Origin: DASQLQ01 sp035629935
Lineage (GTDB): Bacteria > Actinomycetota > CADDZG01 > WHSQ01
DNA length: 21,957 nt
Direction: 5' to 3'
Assembly (NCBI GenBank): GCA_035629935.1
Contig: DASQLQ010000014.1
Span: forward strand, 1 to 21,957
The translations under genes were made by a program, and so were the position numbers. Shown one piece after another: positions 15,300 to 21,955 of this stretch (the stretch's first letter is position 1; every line of letters starts with the position of its first letter). The notes under the pieces are model-generated. The model had not been told where the DNA came from and searched no databases. It saw only the letters and a program-made list of their open reading frames with translations.

Positions 15300-16079
15300 T
15301 CAGGCGCTTTGCGCCGTGATTCCTCTCGCCTTGGATCCTTGAGCGTAGCTGCGGACCGCATCGCCGAACGCATCGAAGATGTTCACTTGGGGCTCGTGCA
15401 TCGGAACCATCGCCTCGGGATGCCACTGGACCCCGACGACCCACGGATGCTCGGTAGACGTCACCGCTTCCAAAACACCGTCCTCGGCCCAGCCGATCTC
15501 CTGGAGTGGCTCCGCCACATCCTCGAGTCCCTGATGGTGATGCGTGTTCACGTCGATCTTGATTCCGCCCGTCACTTCGACTAGACGGGTTCCCTCTTTG
15601 AACGTCACTCCGTGTGCGGGCTCGGCCAGAGGCCTGTCGCGATAGTGGTCGAGTCGCTTGGGGTCATCGAGCAGATGCTGGTTGAGCGTGCCTCCGAAGT
15701 GCACGTTCATGAGTTGCATCCCTCTACAGATCGCGAGAACCGGCATGTCCAGATCGAGCGCCGTGCTCAGGAAGGTGAGCTCGAAGCGGTCGCGTTTCTG
15801 CGACACGTTGTGAGTGCGGGGGTGACGGGTGCGACCGTAAAGGTCTGGGTCGACGTCGCCGCCTCCACACAACACCAGCCCGGACGCTCCCTCTAGCGGA
15901 CTTGCATCGTACGGATCGAGCTCCGTCTGTACTTCGAGATCGGCCGGGGTTTGCTCGCTGGGGAGAGGCTCGAAGGGGGAGAGAACTTTGCTGGATAGAC
16001 CTGCGGTTCCGACCGCGTGCACGTACGGGAGGGGAAGACGAAGGCAACCCTTCCGCCACTGACCGAGTACGGCTACCCA
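15300..16079 (-). CDS. Class I glutamine amidotransferase, gamma-glutamyl-GABA hydrolase (PuuD) type; start unresolved
   Basis: The conserved protein is about 259 residues. It has GLVLCGGGDVDP, the nucleophile elbow AICRGMQLMN (Cys about residue 118 from 16079), THHHQGL, and GVQWHPE with the triad His and Glu (about 220 and 222). PuuD-type enzymes cut gamma-glutamyl amides. The first strand reads WVAVLGQWRKG from 16079, but no in-frame ATG/GTG/TTG lies close upstream. The nearest is an ATG at 16244, inside the opposite metB gene, and a GTG at 16022 would delete the first strand. Candidates are CTG at 16121, which has AAGGAGG 10 nt upstream; a GTA at 16076 placed 5 nt after AAAGGAG; or a one-base error, because ATG at 16080 is one base out of frame. 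The stop (TCA, 15300-15302) directly abuts the DUF5719 stop. Confidence 0.8.
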   Translation of the reverse strand, partial: WVAVLGQWRKGCLRLPLPYVHAVGTAGLSSKVLSPFEPLPSEQTPADLEVQTELDPYDASPLEGASGLVLCGGGDVDPDLYGRTRHPRTHNVSQKRDRFELTFLSTALDLDMPVLAICRGMQLMNVHFGGTLNQHLLDDPKRLDHYRDRPLAEPAHGVTFKEGTRLVEVTGGIKIDVNTHHHQGLEDVAEPLQEIGWAEDGVLEAVTSTEHPWVVGVQWHPEAMVPMHEPQVNIFDAFGDAVRSYAQGSKARGITAQSA

Positions 16080-16147
16080 TGCTCCTTTTCCCTGCGTAGC
16101 CGTGGTATCCAGGTCCCTCAGTTTTCCTTCGCCTCCTTGGAGTTGAG

Positions 16148-17302
16148 ATGGACGATGGTATTCGCTTCGAAACCGCCGCCATTCACGCGGGCCAAGAGCC
16201 CGAGCCCGCGACCGGAGCGGCGATCGTTCCCCTCTACCAAACATCTACATACGTACAGCAACGTGTAGGGGAACACAAAGGTTTCGAGTACTCGCGTACG
16301 GATAATCCGACAAGACGGGCACTTGAGACATGCTTAGCGGCCCTCGAAGGTGCAGTGCACGCGGTCAGCTTTGGATCGGGGATGGCAGCGATCACCACCC
16401 TGGCCCTCACGCTGAAGAGCGGTGACCGAGTTCTGATCCCCGACGACGTATACGGCGGGACCTATCGACTGTTCTCCAAGGTGCTGAATGAAGTCGGGAT
16501 CGAGTTCGCAACGGTCGACATGACAGATCTGACAGCTGTCGAATCGGAGTTGGCCAAGGGGGCCGCACTGGTCCTGGCAGAGACACCGACGAACCCGTTG
16601 CTGAAGGTTCTCGACCTCGCGGCTCTGGCTCGGGCGTCGCACGATGCCGGGGCCAAATTCGCCGTCGACAACACGTTCGCCACGCCCTTCATCCAGAGAC
16701 CGCTCGAGCTCGATGCAGACGTTGTTATCTATTCCGCCACGAAGTACCTCGGCGGCCATTCGGATCTCGTCATGGGTTCGTTGGCCACCAACGACGAGCA
16801 CTTGGCTCACCAGTTGCGCTTCTTGCAGAACGCCGTCGGTGCGATCCCCGGCCCCTTTGATTGCTGGCTCTTGATCAGGGGACTGAAGACATTGGCCATA
16901 AGGATGCGGGCACATTGCACTGGAGCGATGGTGGTTGCCGAATGGCTTGCGCGGCGCGATGACGTTGCCAAGGTCCACTTCCCGGGTTTGCCTTCATTCG
17001 CCGGGCACGACATAGCAACGAAGCAGATGGCTGCTGCCGGCGAACCTCTCTATGGAGGGATGGTTTCGTTCGAGACAGACAGCGCAGAACGGGCCCTTCA
17101 CTTGTGCGAGTCGACGAAGCTCTTCTTCCTCGGCGAATCTCTCGGTGGTGTCGAGTCTCTGATCGAACATCCCGGAAAGATGACCCACGCGTCGCTCGCC
17201 GGATCGGGCATGGAGGTGCCGGACACACTCGTGCGCCTGTCGGTCGGGATCGAACACCCCGACGACCTGATCGCCGACCTGAACCAAGCCTTTCTTTCCT
17301 AA
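16148..17302 (+). CDS. metB: Cystathionine gamma-synthase / gamma-lyase (PLP-dependent)
   Basis: This 384-residue protein is a full-length member of the Cys/Met PLP family. It shows ETAAIHAGQEP (8-18), YSRTDNPTRRALE (48-60) whose Tyr and Arg bind the neighbouring subunit's PLP phosphate, SFGSGMAAIT (74-83), ETPTNPLL (145-152), D174 for the PLP nitrogen, and the Schiff-base lysine K199 in SATKYLGGHSDLVMG. It either makes cystathionine from an acyl-homoserine and cysteine or cleaves cystathionine to cysteine; sequence alone does not separate these. The facing cystathionine beta-synthase gene favours reverse transsulfuration. The ATG has GGAG 5 nt upstream (16139-16142). The same two genes are near each other in Mycobacterium tuberculosis (metB and cbs). 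Confidence 0.9.
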   Translation: MDDGIRFETAAIHAGQEPEPATGAAIVPLYQTSTYVQQRVGEHKGFEYSRTDNPTRRALETCLAALEGAVHAVSFGSGMAAITTLALTLKSGDRVLIPDDVYGGTYRLFSKVLNEVGIEFATVDMTDLTAVESELAKGAALVLAETPTNPLLKVLDLAALARASHDAGAKFAVDNTFATPFIQRPLELDADVVIYSATKYLGGHSDLVMGSLATNDEHLAHQLRFLQNAVGAIPGPFDCWLLIRGLKTLAIRMRAHCTGAMVVAEWLARRDDVAKVHFPGLPSFAGHDIATKQMAAAGEPLYGGMVSFETDSAERALHLCESTKLFFLGESLGGVESLIEHPGKMTHASLAGSGMEVPDTLVRLSVGIEHPDDLIADLNQAFLS

Positions 17303-17339
17303 CTGAGGTACCTGCCAGCGCGCTCTCAGTAGGAAAGAA
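17292..17339. terminator. Bulged 15-bp inverted repeat between convergent genes (bidirectional terminator candidate)
   Basis: TTCTTTCCTA-a-CTGAG (17292-17307) pairs with CTCAG-TAGGAAAGAA (17325-17339): 15 base pairs with a single bulged A, loop of 17 nt. The stop codon of metB (17300-17302) is inside the left arm, and the cbs stop begins 4 nt beyond the right arm. No T-run follows on either strand, so this would be a stem-only terminator. Confidence 0.6.
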
Positions 17340-17342
17340 CGG

Positions 17343-18728
17343 TTAGATCGGTCCTTGGTGAGAGAGGAACTCGAGTAGGTCCGCTCGGGTCAGTACTCCC
17401 AACGGCAGCGAACCCTCGGCGACGAGAACGGCCTCGGCCCCCCTAGCGAGGTCGGCGAACATCTCGTCCACCCCGGCCGAGGTCTGCACCACGGGCAGCG
17501 GAGGATCCATCACCTCGACCACGTCGCGCGAAACTGCGTCGCGGTCACGGAACACCCGGTCCAAAAGACTTCGTTCGTTGATCGAACCGAGGATCTCGCC
17601 GACATCCGTGGGCTGCTCGTTCTTGGCGATCGGTAGCTGAGAGATGCCGTACTGCTGCAAACGGTCGATCGCATCGCCGACCTTGGCCCCCGCGGGGACG
17701 GCCACCAACGCGGGCATAGCTGCATGATCTTGTTTGTCGGCGATGATTTCGCCGATGCGGGCTGCGGTGCCCGGTCGCTCGATGAAACCGTGTTCGAGCA
17801 TCCAGTTTTCGTTGTAGATCTTCGAGAGATAGCTCTTGCCTGAGTCGGGCAGGACTACGACAACCACCGCGTTCTCATCGAGGCCTTTGCAGACTTCCAA
17901 CGCGGCCCACACCGCGGTTCCCGTCGATCCGCCGACAAGGAGCCCCTCCTCGCGCGTCACGCGACGAGCGGTGAGGAACGAGTCTCGGTCCGAGACCCTG
18001 ACCCACTGGTCGATCACACTTCGGTCGAGCGTGCCCGGCCACGATTCCTTACCGATGCCTTCAACGAGGTAAGGGTGGATCTCGTCGCTCGTGAAGATCG
18101 ATCCTTCGGGGTCCGCGCCGACAACAACGATGTCCGGGTTCTTCTCGTGCAGGTAGCGTCCGGCCCCCGTTACCGTTCCACCGGTTCCAACGCTAACGAC
18201 GAAGTGTGTGATCTTCCCGTTCGTTTGTTCCCAGATCTCGGGGCCGGTCGACTCGTAGTGCGCTTGAGGATTGCTGTCGTTGTGGTACTGGTCTGGCTGG
18301 AAAGCGCCGGGGATCTCTTCGGTCAAACGATCGGCAACCCGGTAGTAGGACTCGGGGGACTCCGGCGGGACGCTGGTGGGGGTGATTACGACCTCTGCTC
18401 CATAAGCGCGTAACAGAGCGATCTTCTCTTGGCTCATCTTGTCGGGCATCGTGAAGATGCACCGGTAACCCTTGATCGCCGCTGCGATGGCTAGGCCCAC
18501 CCCCGTGTTACCTGATGTTGGTTCGACGATCGTTCCACCTGGTTTGAGGTGGCCGGCTCGTTCGGCGGCTTCGATCATCGGGAGACCGATCCGGTCCTTC
18601 ACACTGCCCCCGGGATTGAGCATCTCGAGCTTCCCGAGAAGCTGGCAGCGGAGACCCCGGCCGACCTTGTTCAGTCGAAGCAGGGGGGTGTTGCCGATCG
18701 CGTCGATGAGGCTGTTGTGGATCGTCAT
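17343..18728 (-). CDS. cbs: Cystathionine beta-synthase with C-terminal CBS-domain pair
   Basis: This 461-residue protein has a fold-type II PLP core at about 1-320: NTPLLRL (13-19), the PLP lysine K44 in GGSVKDRIG, the PTSGNTG loop holding the substrate carboxylate, the phosphate-binding GTGGTVTG, and GGSTG. Residues about 330-460 form two CBS domains (DAIDRLQQYGISQLPI and onward, VLVAEGSLPLGVLTRADLLEFL), which bind adenosyl ligands and regulate activity in this family. The N-terminal haem region of animal enzymes is absent. It condenses serine (or acetylserine) with homocysteine to cystathionine; a cysteine synthase is the alternative, but the CBS pair and length favour cystathionine beta-synthase. 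The ATG at 18728 lacks a Shine-Dalgarno and has a -10-like AACGAT 6 nt upstream. Confidence 0.9.
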   Translation of the reverse strand: MTIHNSLIDAIGNTPLLRLNKVGRGLRCQLLGKLEMLNPGGSVKDRIGLPMIEAAERAGHLKPGGTIVEPTSGNTGVGLAIAAAIKGYRCIFTMPDKMSQEKIALLRAYGAEVVITPTSVPPESPESYYRVADRLTEEIPGAFQPDQYHNDSNPQAHYESTGPEIWEQTNGKITHFVVSVGTGGTVTGAGRYLHEKNPDIVVVGADPEGSIFTSDEIHPYLVEGIGKESWPGTLDRSVIDQWVRVSDRDSFLTARRVTREEGLLVGGSTGTAVWAALEVCKGLDENAVVVVVLPDSGKSYLSKIYNENWMLEHGFIERPGTAARIGEIIADKQDHAAMPALVAVPAGAKVGDAIDRLQQYGISQLPIAKNEQPTDVGEILGSINERSLLDRVFRDRDAVSRDVVEVMDPPLPVVQTSAGVDEMFADLARGAEAVLVAEGSLPLGVLTRADLLEFLSHQGPI

Positions 18729-18734
18729 GGAAGC

Positions 18735-18740
18735 ATCGTT
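18735..18740 (-). promoter_or_regulatory. Weak leaderless -10 (AACGAT) for cbs
   Basis: On the minus strand the hexamer keeps A2 and T6 of the TAnnnT pattern and ends 6 nt before the ATG at 18728. It is part of TAAACGAT. The gene has no Shine-Dalgarno. Confidence 0.3.
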
Positions 18741-18792
18741 TACCAGGTGGGTTCGCTAGGCAAGATGCCTACCGAACCAAGCTCGCGAGCCT

Positions 18793-18798
18793 TAACAT
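18793..18798 (+). promoter_or_regulatory. Candidate near-leaderless -10 (TAACAT) for the L,D-transpeptidase gene
   Basis: TAACAT fits TAnnnT and ends 9 nt before the ATG at 18808; no Shine-Dalgarno is present. It shares a 79-nt intergenic region with the divergent cbs start. Confidence 0.4.
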
Positions 18799-18807
18799 TC
18801 AACAACT

Positions 18808-20106
18808 ATGTCGGATATGTCGGACAAGCAGTCCGAGCAAGTCGAAGAGGTCGAGGTGCCCATGGCCGCGCCCAGCACCGAGGTGATCTCCAGCCCCTCC
18901 CGCCTTGCCCGGATGCGGCATGCCTTCTTCCGTCGCCCCAGCGCCGCCGCCGTTCGCTGGATGTCGGCGACCATCTTCGTCCTGGTTACCGTCAGCAGCG
19001 CGGGCGTGGCATACGCGACCTACGACTACAGCAGCCAGTACTCGGGCCTCATCCTTCCGGGCACCTGGGTGGCCGGCGTCGACCTCGGGGGCATGACCGA
19101 GACCGAGGCCACGACCGCGGTCGCCGATGCGATCCAGCCGCATCTAACACGAACGATCACTCTGCGATGGCGCGGCCAGACCTGGGAAGTGACGCCGAAA
19201 CAGTTGGGGGCCAGGAACAACGCAGCCGATGCGGTAGCGGCCGCGGTTCAGGCAAGTCGCGAAGCGGGCTTCCTGGACAAGGCGCGCTTGCGCGTTCTCG
19301 GCACGACCACATGGTTCGACGAGCCACTTGCGATCAGGTATCCAAAAAGAGCGTTACGCAGTTTCCTGCAGGGGCTCGCGTCCGGATTCAACCGTCCGGC
19401 CCGGGACGCAACGATCGACTACTCGACGGGTTGGGTGAAGGTGATACCCGAGCTCGCCGGACGAAAGATGCACACCAAAGAGACGTTCAACCGTCTCCAG
19501 GATGCTTTGGATGCAGGTGAGACAGAGGCTGTCATCGCCGCCAATTGGAAACGACCAAAAGTGCTGGAGGCCAAGTACGACCAGATCCTTCTGCTCCGCA
19601 TCGGTGAGAACAAGCTCTACCTCTACGAGGACGGCAAGATCACGCATCGCTGGGTCGTAGCACCCGGTCAGCCGTATTACCCAACCCCGACCGGGGAGTT
19701 CGAGATCACCGAGAAGCGATACATGCCGACGTGGGTGAACCCGGCCCCCGATGGCTGGGGCGCGGACATGCCGGCGTCGATCCCACCCGGCATCAGCAAC
19801 CCACTCGGACTGCGCGCCCTGAACTGGTCTGCTCCCGCGATCCGCTTCCACGGAACGACGGCGACCTACTCGCTCGGATACAACGCCTCGCACGGATGCG
19901 TTCGTATGGCGAACGAGGATGTCATCGAGCTCTACGACCTCGTCGACGTGGGCACTCCTATCATCTCGACGGTCGTCGCGCCGCTGCGTCCGATGTACTC
20001 GTCGGCCCCCGACCCCGTTGTGGTCGAGTCGACCGAGCCCAGCGAGGACTCGGCGAACGATGAGGCAGAAGAGCGGGAGCCGGCCCGACCCAAGAAGGAC
20101 AACTGA
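18808..20106 (+). CDS. L,D-transpeptidase (YkuD domain) with N-terminal peptidoglycan-binding-like domain
   Basis: This 432-residue protein has a cytoplasmic acidic N-terminus, one transmembrane helix (about 52-71), and an extracytoplasmic PG_binding_4/YoaR-like region beginning LPGTWVAGVDLGGMTETEA (83-101). The YkuD catalytic domain covers about 258-392. Its active site is HGT (His348) and SHGCVRM with nucleophile Cys364 and Arg366. Such enzymes form 3-3 peptidoglycan cross-links or attach proteins to the wall. NKLYLYEDGK and PTPTGEF are the usual YkuD opening strands. The C-terminal 40 residues are Pro/Glu/Asp-rich and probably disordered. The stop TGA overlaps a CTG that may start the tryptophan dioxygenase gene. 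Confidence 0.9.
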   Translation: MSDMSDKQSEQVEEVEVPMAAPSTEVISSPSRLARMRHAFFRRPSAAAVRWMSATIFVLVTVSSAGVAYATYDYSSQYSGLILPGTWVAGVDLGGMTETEATTAVADAIQPHLTRTITLRWRGQTWEVTPKQLGARNNAADAVAAAVQASREAGFLDKARLRVLGTTTWFDEPLAIRYPKRALRSFLQGLASGFNRPARDATIDYSTGWVKVIPELAGRKMHTKETFNRLQDALDAGETEAVIAANWKRPKVLEAKYDQILLLRIGENKLYLYEDGKITHRWVVAPGQPYYPTPTGEFEITEKRYMPTWVNPAPDGWGADMPASIPPGISNPLGLRALNWSAPAIRFHGTTATYSLGYNASHGCVRMANEDVIELYDLVDVGTPIISTVVAPLRPMYSSAPDPVVVESTEPSEDSANDEAEEREPARPKKDN

Positions 20107-20906
20107 TCGATCAGTCGCCGCGGCCACCACGCTTCGGCGAGGAGGACCGCCGTCTCTCGTACGGCAGTTACCTGCAAGTCCGGGAGCTGTTGTCGCTCCA
20201 GAAACTCGAGTCTGATCCGCCGGCGCACGACGAGCTTCTGTTCATCGTCGTTCACCAGGTCTACGAGCTGTGGTTCAAGCAGCTCCTCTTCGAGTTGGAA
20301 TCGATCCGGGACCTTCTCTTCGAGGGCAACACCGTGCAGGCCCGTCACCTTCTCCACCGGGTTCACACGATCGAGAGTGTCCTCATCGAGCAGATCCCGG
20401 TCCTCGAGTCGATGTCTCCTCAGGATTTCCTCGAGTTCCGCCAGCACCTCGCTCCCGCGAGCGGCTTCCAGTCGATCCAGTTTCGCGAGGTCGAGTTCAT
20501 CTCCGGCCTGAAGGACGAGTCGTATCTGAAGCGCTTGGGAGACAGCGATAAAGAGAAGAGCCGTCTGGTGCTGAGGCTTGCCGAGCCAACGATCTGGGAT
20601 GCCTTCTGCAGTCTCCTTACCGCCGCGGGCCTTCCTATGCCGGCAGACAACGAGTTGATCCGCCGGGAATCGCTGGTCGCCATGGCGCGAGAGCGTGAGA
20701 AGTACGCAAGCGAGTTCGATGTTTCAGAAGCCCTGCTGACCCACGACGAGTACTTCGCTTTGTGGCGGCAGCGCCACATCTTGATGGTTGAACGACAGAT
20801 CGGTTCGAAGACCGGAACGGGTGGTTCGACCGGAGCGTCCTATCTGCGCACAACTCTAGAGAAGCGTTTCTATCCGGAGCTCTGGGATCTGCGCAGTTAC
20901 CTCTAG
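20103..20906 (+). CDS. kynA: Tryptophan 2,3-dioxygenase, apparently with a CTG start
   Basis: The protein has 267 residues if started at CTG 20103. Family motifs are SYGSYLQVRELLSLQ (19-33), IVVHQVYELWFKQLLFE with active-site His51, SGFQSIQFRE (120-129, substrate-carboxylate Arg128), and WRQRHILMVERQIGSKTGTGGSTGASYLR with haem-ligand His225. It oxidises L-tryptophan to N-formylkynurenine. After an in-frame stop at 20061-20063 the frame has no ATG, GTG or TTG until a TTG at 20190, which would remove the family SYGSYL motif. CTG 20103 overlaps the transpeptidase stop as CTGA, with AAGGA 3 nt upstream; ATC at 20106 is a further non-standard option. No other kynurenine-pathway gene is in the window. 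Confidence 0.88.
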   Translation: MIDQSPRPPRFGEEDRRLSYGSYLQVRELLSLQKLESDPPAHDELLFIVVHQVYELWFKQLLFELESIRDLLFEGNTVQARHLLHRVHTIESVLIEQIPVLESMSPQDFLEFRQHLAPASGFQSIQFREVEFISGLKDESYLKRLGDSDKEKSRLVLRLAEPTIWDAFCSLLTAAGLPMPADNELIRRESLVAMAREREKYASEFDVSEALLTHDEYFALWRQRHILMVERQIGSKTGTGGSTGASYLRTTLEKRFYPELWDLRSYL

Positions 20907-20912
20907 ATCAAG

Positions 20913-20972
20913 CGCGAAGAAATTGTTTCGACTCGCGAAGAAAAGTCGGCGCAAGCTCTTGTGGTCGCGAAA
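20913..20972. repeat. CGCGAA boxes and palindromes (operator-like cluster)
   Basis: CGCGAAGAAA occurs at 20913-20922 and again at 20934-20943, exactly 21 bp (two helical turns) apart. CGCGAAA recurs at 20966-20972, overlapping the candidate promoter. Within the cluster, CGAA-ga-AATT-gt-TTCG (20915-20930) is a 16-bp palindrome at 12 positions, and TCGCGA is an exact palindrome at 20933-20938 and 20965-20970. This is the layout of binding sites for a dimeric regulator, but no known regulator consensus was recognised. Confidence 0.4.
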
Positions 20973-20988
20973 TCAGGTGAATTAAGAT
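20959..20988 (+). promoter_or_regulatory. Candidate promoter TTGTGG-N18-TAAGAT for a structured RNA
   Basis: TTGTGG (20959-20964) and TAAGAT (20983-20988) are separated by 18 bp. Transcription would begin near 20995, the first base of a strong hairpin. A CGCGAAA box lies in the spacer. This is the best -35/-10 pair I could see in the window. Confidence 0.45.
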
Positions 20989-20994
20989 GGTCAG

Positions 20995-21054
20995 GTACCT
21001 CGCAGAGGTAAGTAGGCTCCGGCCGAAAGCCACTGCGGGGTACATTTTTGTTTG
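20995..21054 (+). ncRNA. Structured RNA / terminator with two mutually exclusive hairpins
   Basis: The long stem GTACCTCGCAG (20995-21005) with CTGCGGGGTAC (21033-21043) has 11 pairs, one of them G-U. It encloses GGCT (21015-21018) / AGCC (21028-21031) and is followed by ATTTTTGTTTG, so it has the form of an intrinsic terminator. The left arm can instead fold as TACCTC-GCA-GAGGTA (20996-21010), which would dismantle the long stem. It may simply terminate the dioxygenase transcript. Alternatively it could be an attenuator or a short RNA made from the promoter at 20959-20988. No known riboswitch class was recognised. Confidence 0.45.
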
Positions 21055-21078
21055 CGCCGACGGCCGAGCCCGTCGGCG
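21055..21078. terminator. Perfect 9-bp GC-rich hairpin
   Basis: CGCCGACGG (21055-21063) and CCGTCGGCG (21070-21078) form a perfect stem around CCGAGC, followed by TTCGTGTTTGG on the plus strand. A smaller GGCC-gaa-GGCC hairpin follows at 21099-21109. Together they make a second termination barrier between the dioxygenase and the hydrolase genes. Confidence 0.5.
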
Positions 21079-21139
21079 TTCGTGTTTGGACTTCGTCAGG
21101 CCGAAGGCCCGGCGTTTCAGACTGCGTTCCGTCCTCAGG

Positions 21140-21145
21140 TAACTT
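21140..21145 (+). promoter_or_regulatory. Candidate leaderless -10 (TAACTT) for the alpha/beta hydrolase gene
   Basis: TAACTT fits TAnnnT and ends 6 nt before the ATG at 21152, which lacks a Shine-Dalgarno. A weak TTCAGA at 21116-21121 with an 18-bp spacer could serve as -35. Confidence 0.45.
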
Positions 21146-21151
21146 TCCTTC

Positions 21152-21955
21152 ATGCCAATAGCCGAATTGGGTGACATCAGCCTTCATTACCAAGACCACG
21201 GCGAAGCCGACCGGCCCCCTTGCACCGGGGTCATGGGATTCGCCCTCGACCAGCGTTTCTGGTCGGCACAGATCCCGGCCGTGACGCCAACCCACCGCTT
21301 CATCACTTTCGACAACCGTGGGCTCGGCCGCTCTTCGCCGGGCCAGTCGGCCAGCATCGAGGAGATGGCGGACGACACGATCCGCCTGCTGGACAACCTG
21401 GGTATCGACAAGTCCGTCGTCTTCGGGGTTTCGATGGGCGGTGCCGTTGCTCAGCGGATCGCTCTCGCTCACCCCGACCGGGTGTCGGCACTCATCCTTG
21501 CGGTGACCTGGGCCCGGCCGATCGAGTTCATGCGCCGTCAGAGTGCCCTCGCCCGTTCGATCATCGAAGCTCGCGGGACAGAGGGTCTGGTCGAAGCGGC
21601 TCTGCTCTGGATGTTCACTCCGAAGTTCTTCGAGATGGGCCGGGACATGATCGACCGAATGGTTGCCGCGTTCTACGCAGAGACGGGCCCAGACGCAACC
21701 GCTCCCGAAGTACTCACGGCTCAACTCGAGGCGATCGAAAAACACGACACCCTGACCGAGCTGGGCCAGCTCTCGTGCCCCACCCTCGTCCTCGGGGGCA
21801 AGACCGACATGATGGTTCCGTACTTCGCTCAGGAGGAGATCGCGGCCGAGATCCCCGGGGCCCGGCTCAGGCTGTTCGAGACCGGACACGGTTGCATGAT
21901 CGAAGAGATGGAGGCCTTCAACTCCGAGGTGACGGGTTTCCTGAAGTCTCTCTAG
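21152..21955 (+). CDS. Alpha/beta-fold hydrolase
   Basis: This complete 267-residue protein has the nucleophile elbow GVSMGG (Ser94), acid Asp219 in GGKTDMMVP and His246 in GHGCMIEE: the full hydrolase triad in the expected order. FDNRGLGRSSP (53-63) is the usual strand-4 region. The oxyanion loop reads TGVMGFALDQRFW in place of the common HGxG, as in 'VMGLG'-type members. The cap region (about 125-200) is short and helical. The family covers esterases, lactonases, dehalogenases and meta-cleavage hydrolases, so substrate cannot be given. It lies 245 nt after the tryptophan dioxygenase; an arylformamidase role would be tempting but no specific motif supports it. Confidence 0.85.
   Translation: MPIAELGDISLHYQDHGEADRPPCTGVMGFALDQRFWSAQIPAVTPTHRFITFDNRGLGRSSPGQSASIEEMADDTIRLLDNLGIDKSVVFGVSMGGAVAQRIALAHPDRVSALILAVTWARPIEFMRRQSALARSIIEARGTEGLVEAALLWMFTPKFFEMGRDMIDRMVAAFYAETGPDATAPEVLTAQLEAIEKHDTLTELGQLSCPTLVLGGKTDMMVPYFAQEEIAAEIPGARLRLFETGHGCMIEEMEAFNSEVTGFLKSL

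Noticed and set aside
16079..16244. Amidotransferase starting at the ATG at 16244
   Set aside because: The extra 55 residues run antisense into the metB coding sequence, are Arg-rich and have no counterpart in the family.
20190..20906. Tryptophan dioxygenase starting at the TTG at 20190
   Set aside because: It would remove the conserved SYGSYL segment, which is clearly encoded in the same frame immediately upstream.
21005..21043. Cobalamin-type riboswitch suggested by GCCACTG at 21029-21035
   Set aside because: The remaining B12-box and core elements are missing, and the downstream gene has no link to cobalamin; the match is too short.
20995..21080. ydaO/c-di-AMP, SAM, ZTP or glycine riboswitch
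   Set aside because: The conserved core sequences of these classes, as remembered, are not present.
20903..21889. Long minus-strand open frame opposite the hydrolase and intergenic region (328 codons)
   Set aside because: It is antisense to a clear alpha/beta hydrolase with intact triad and covers the hairpin region; its composition is Arg/His/Gly-rich shadow-like with no recognisable motif.
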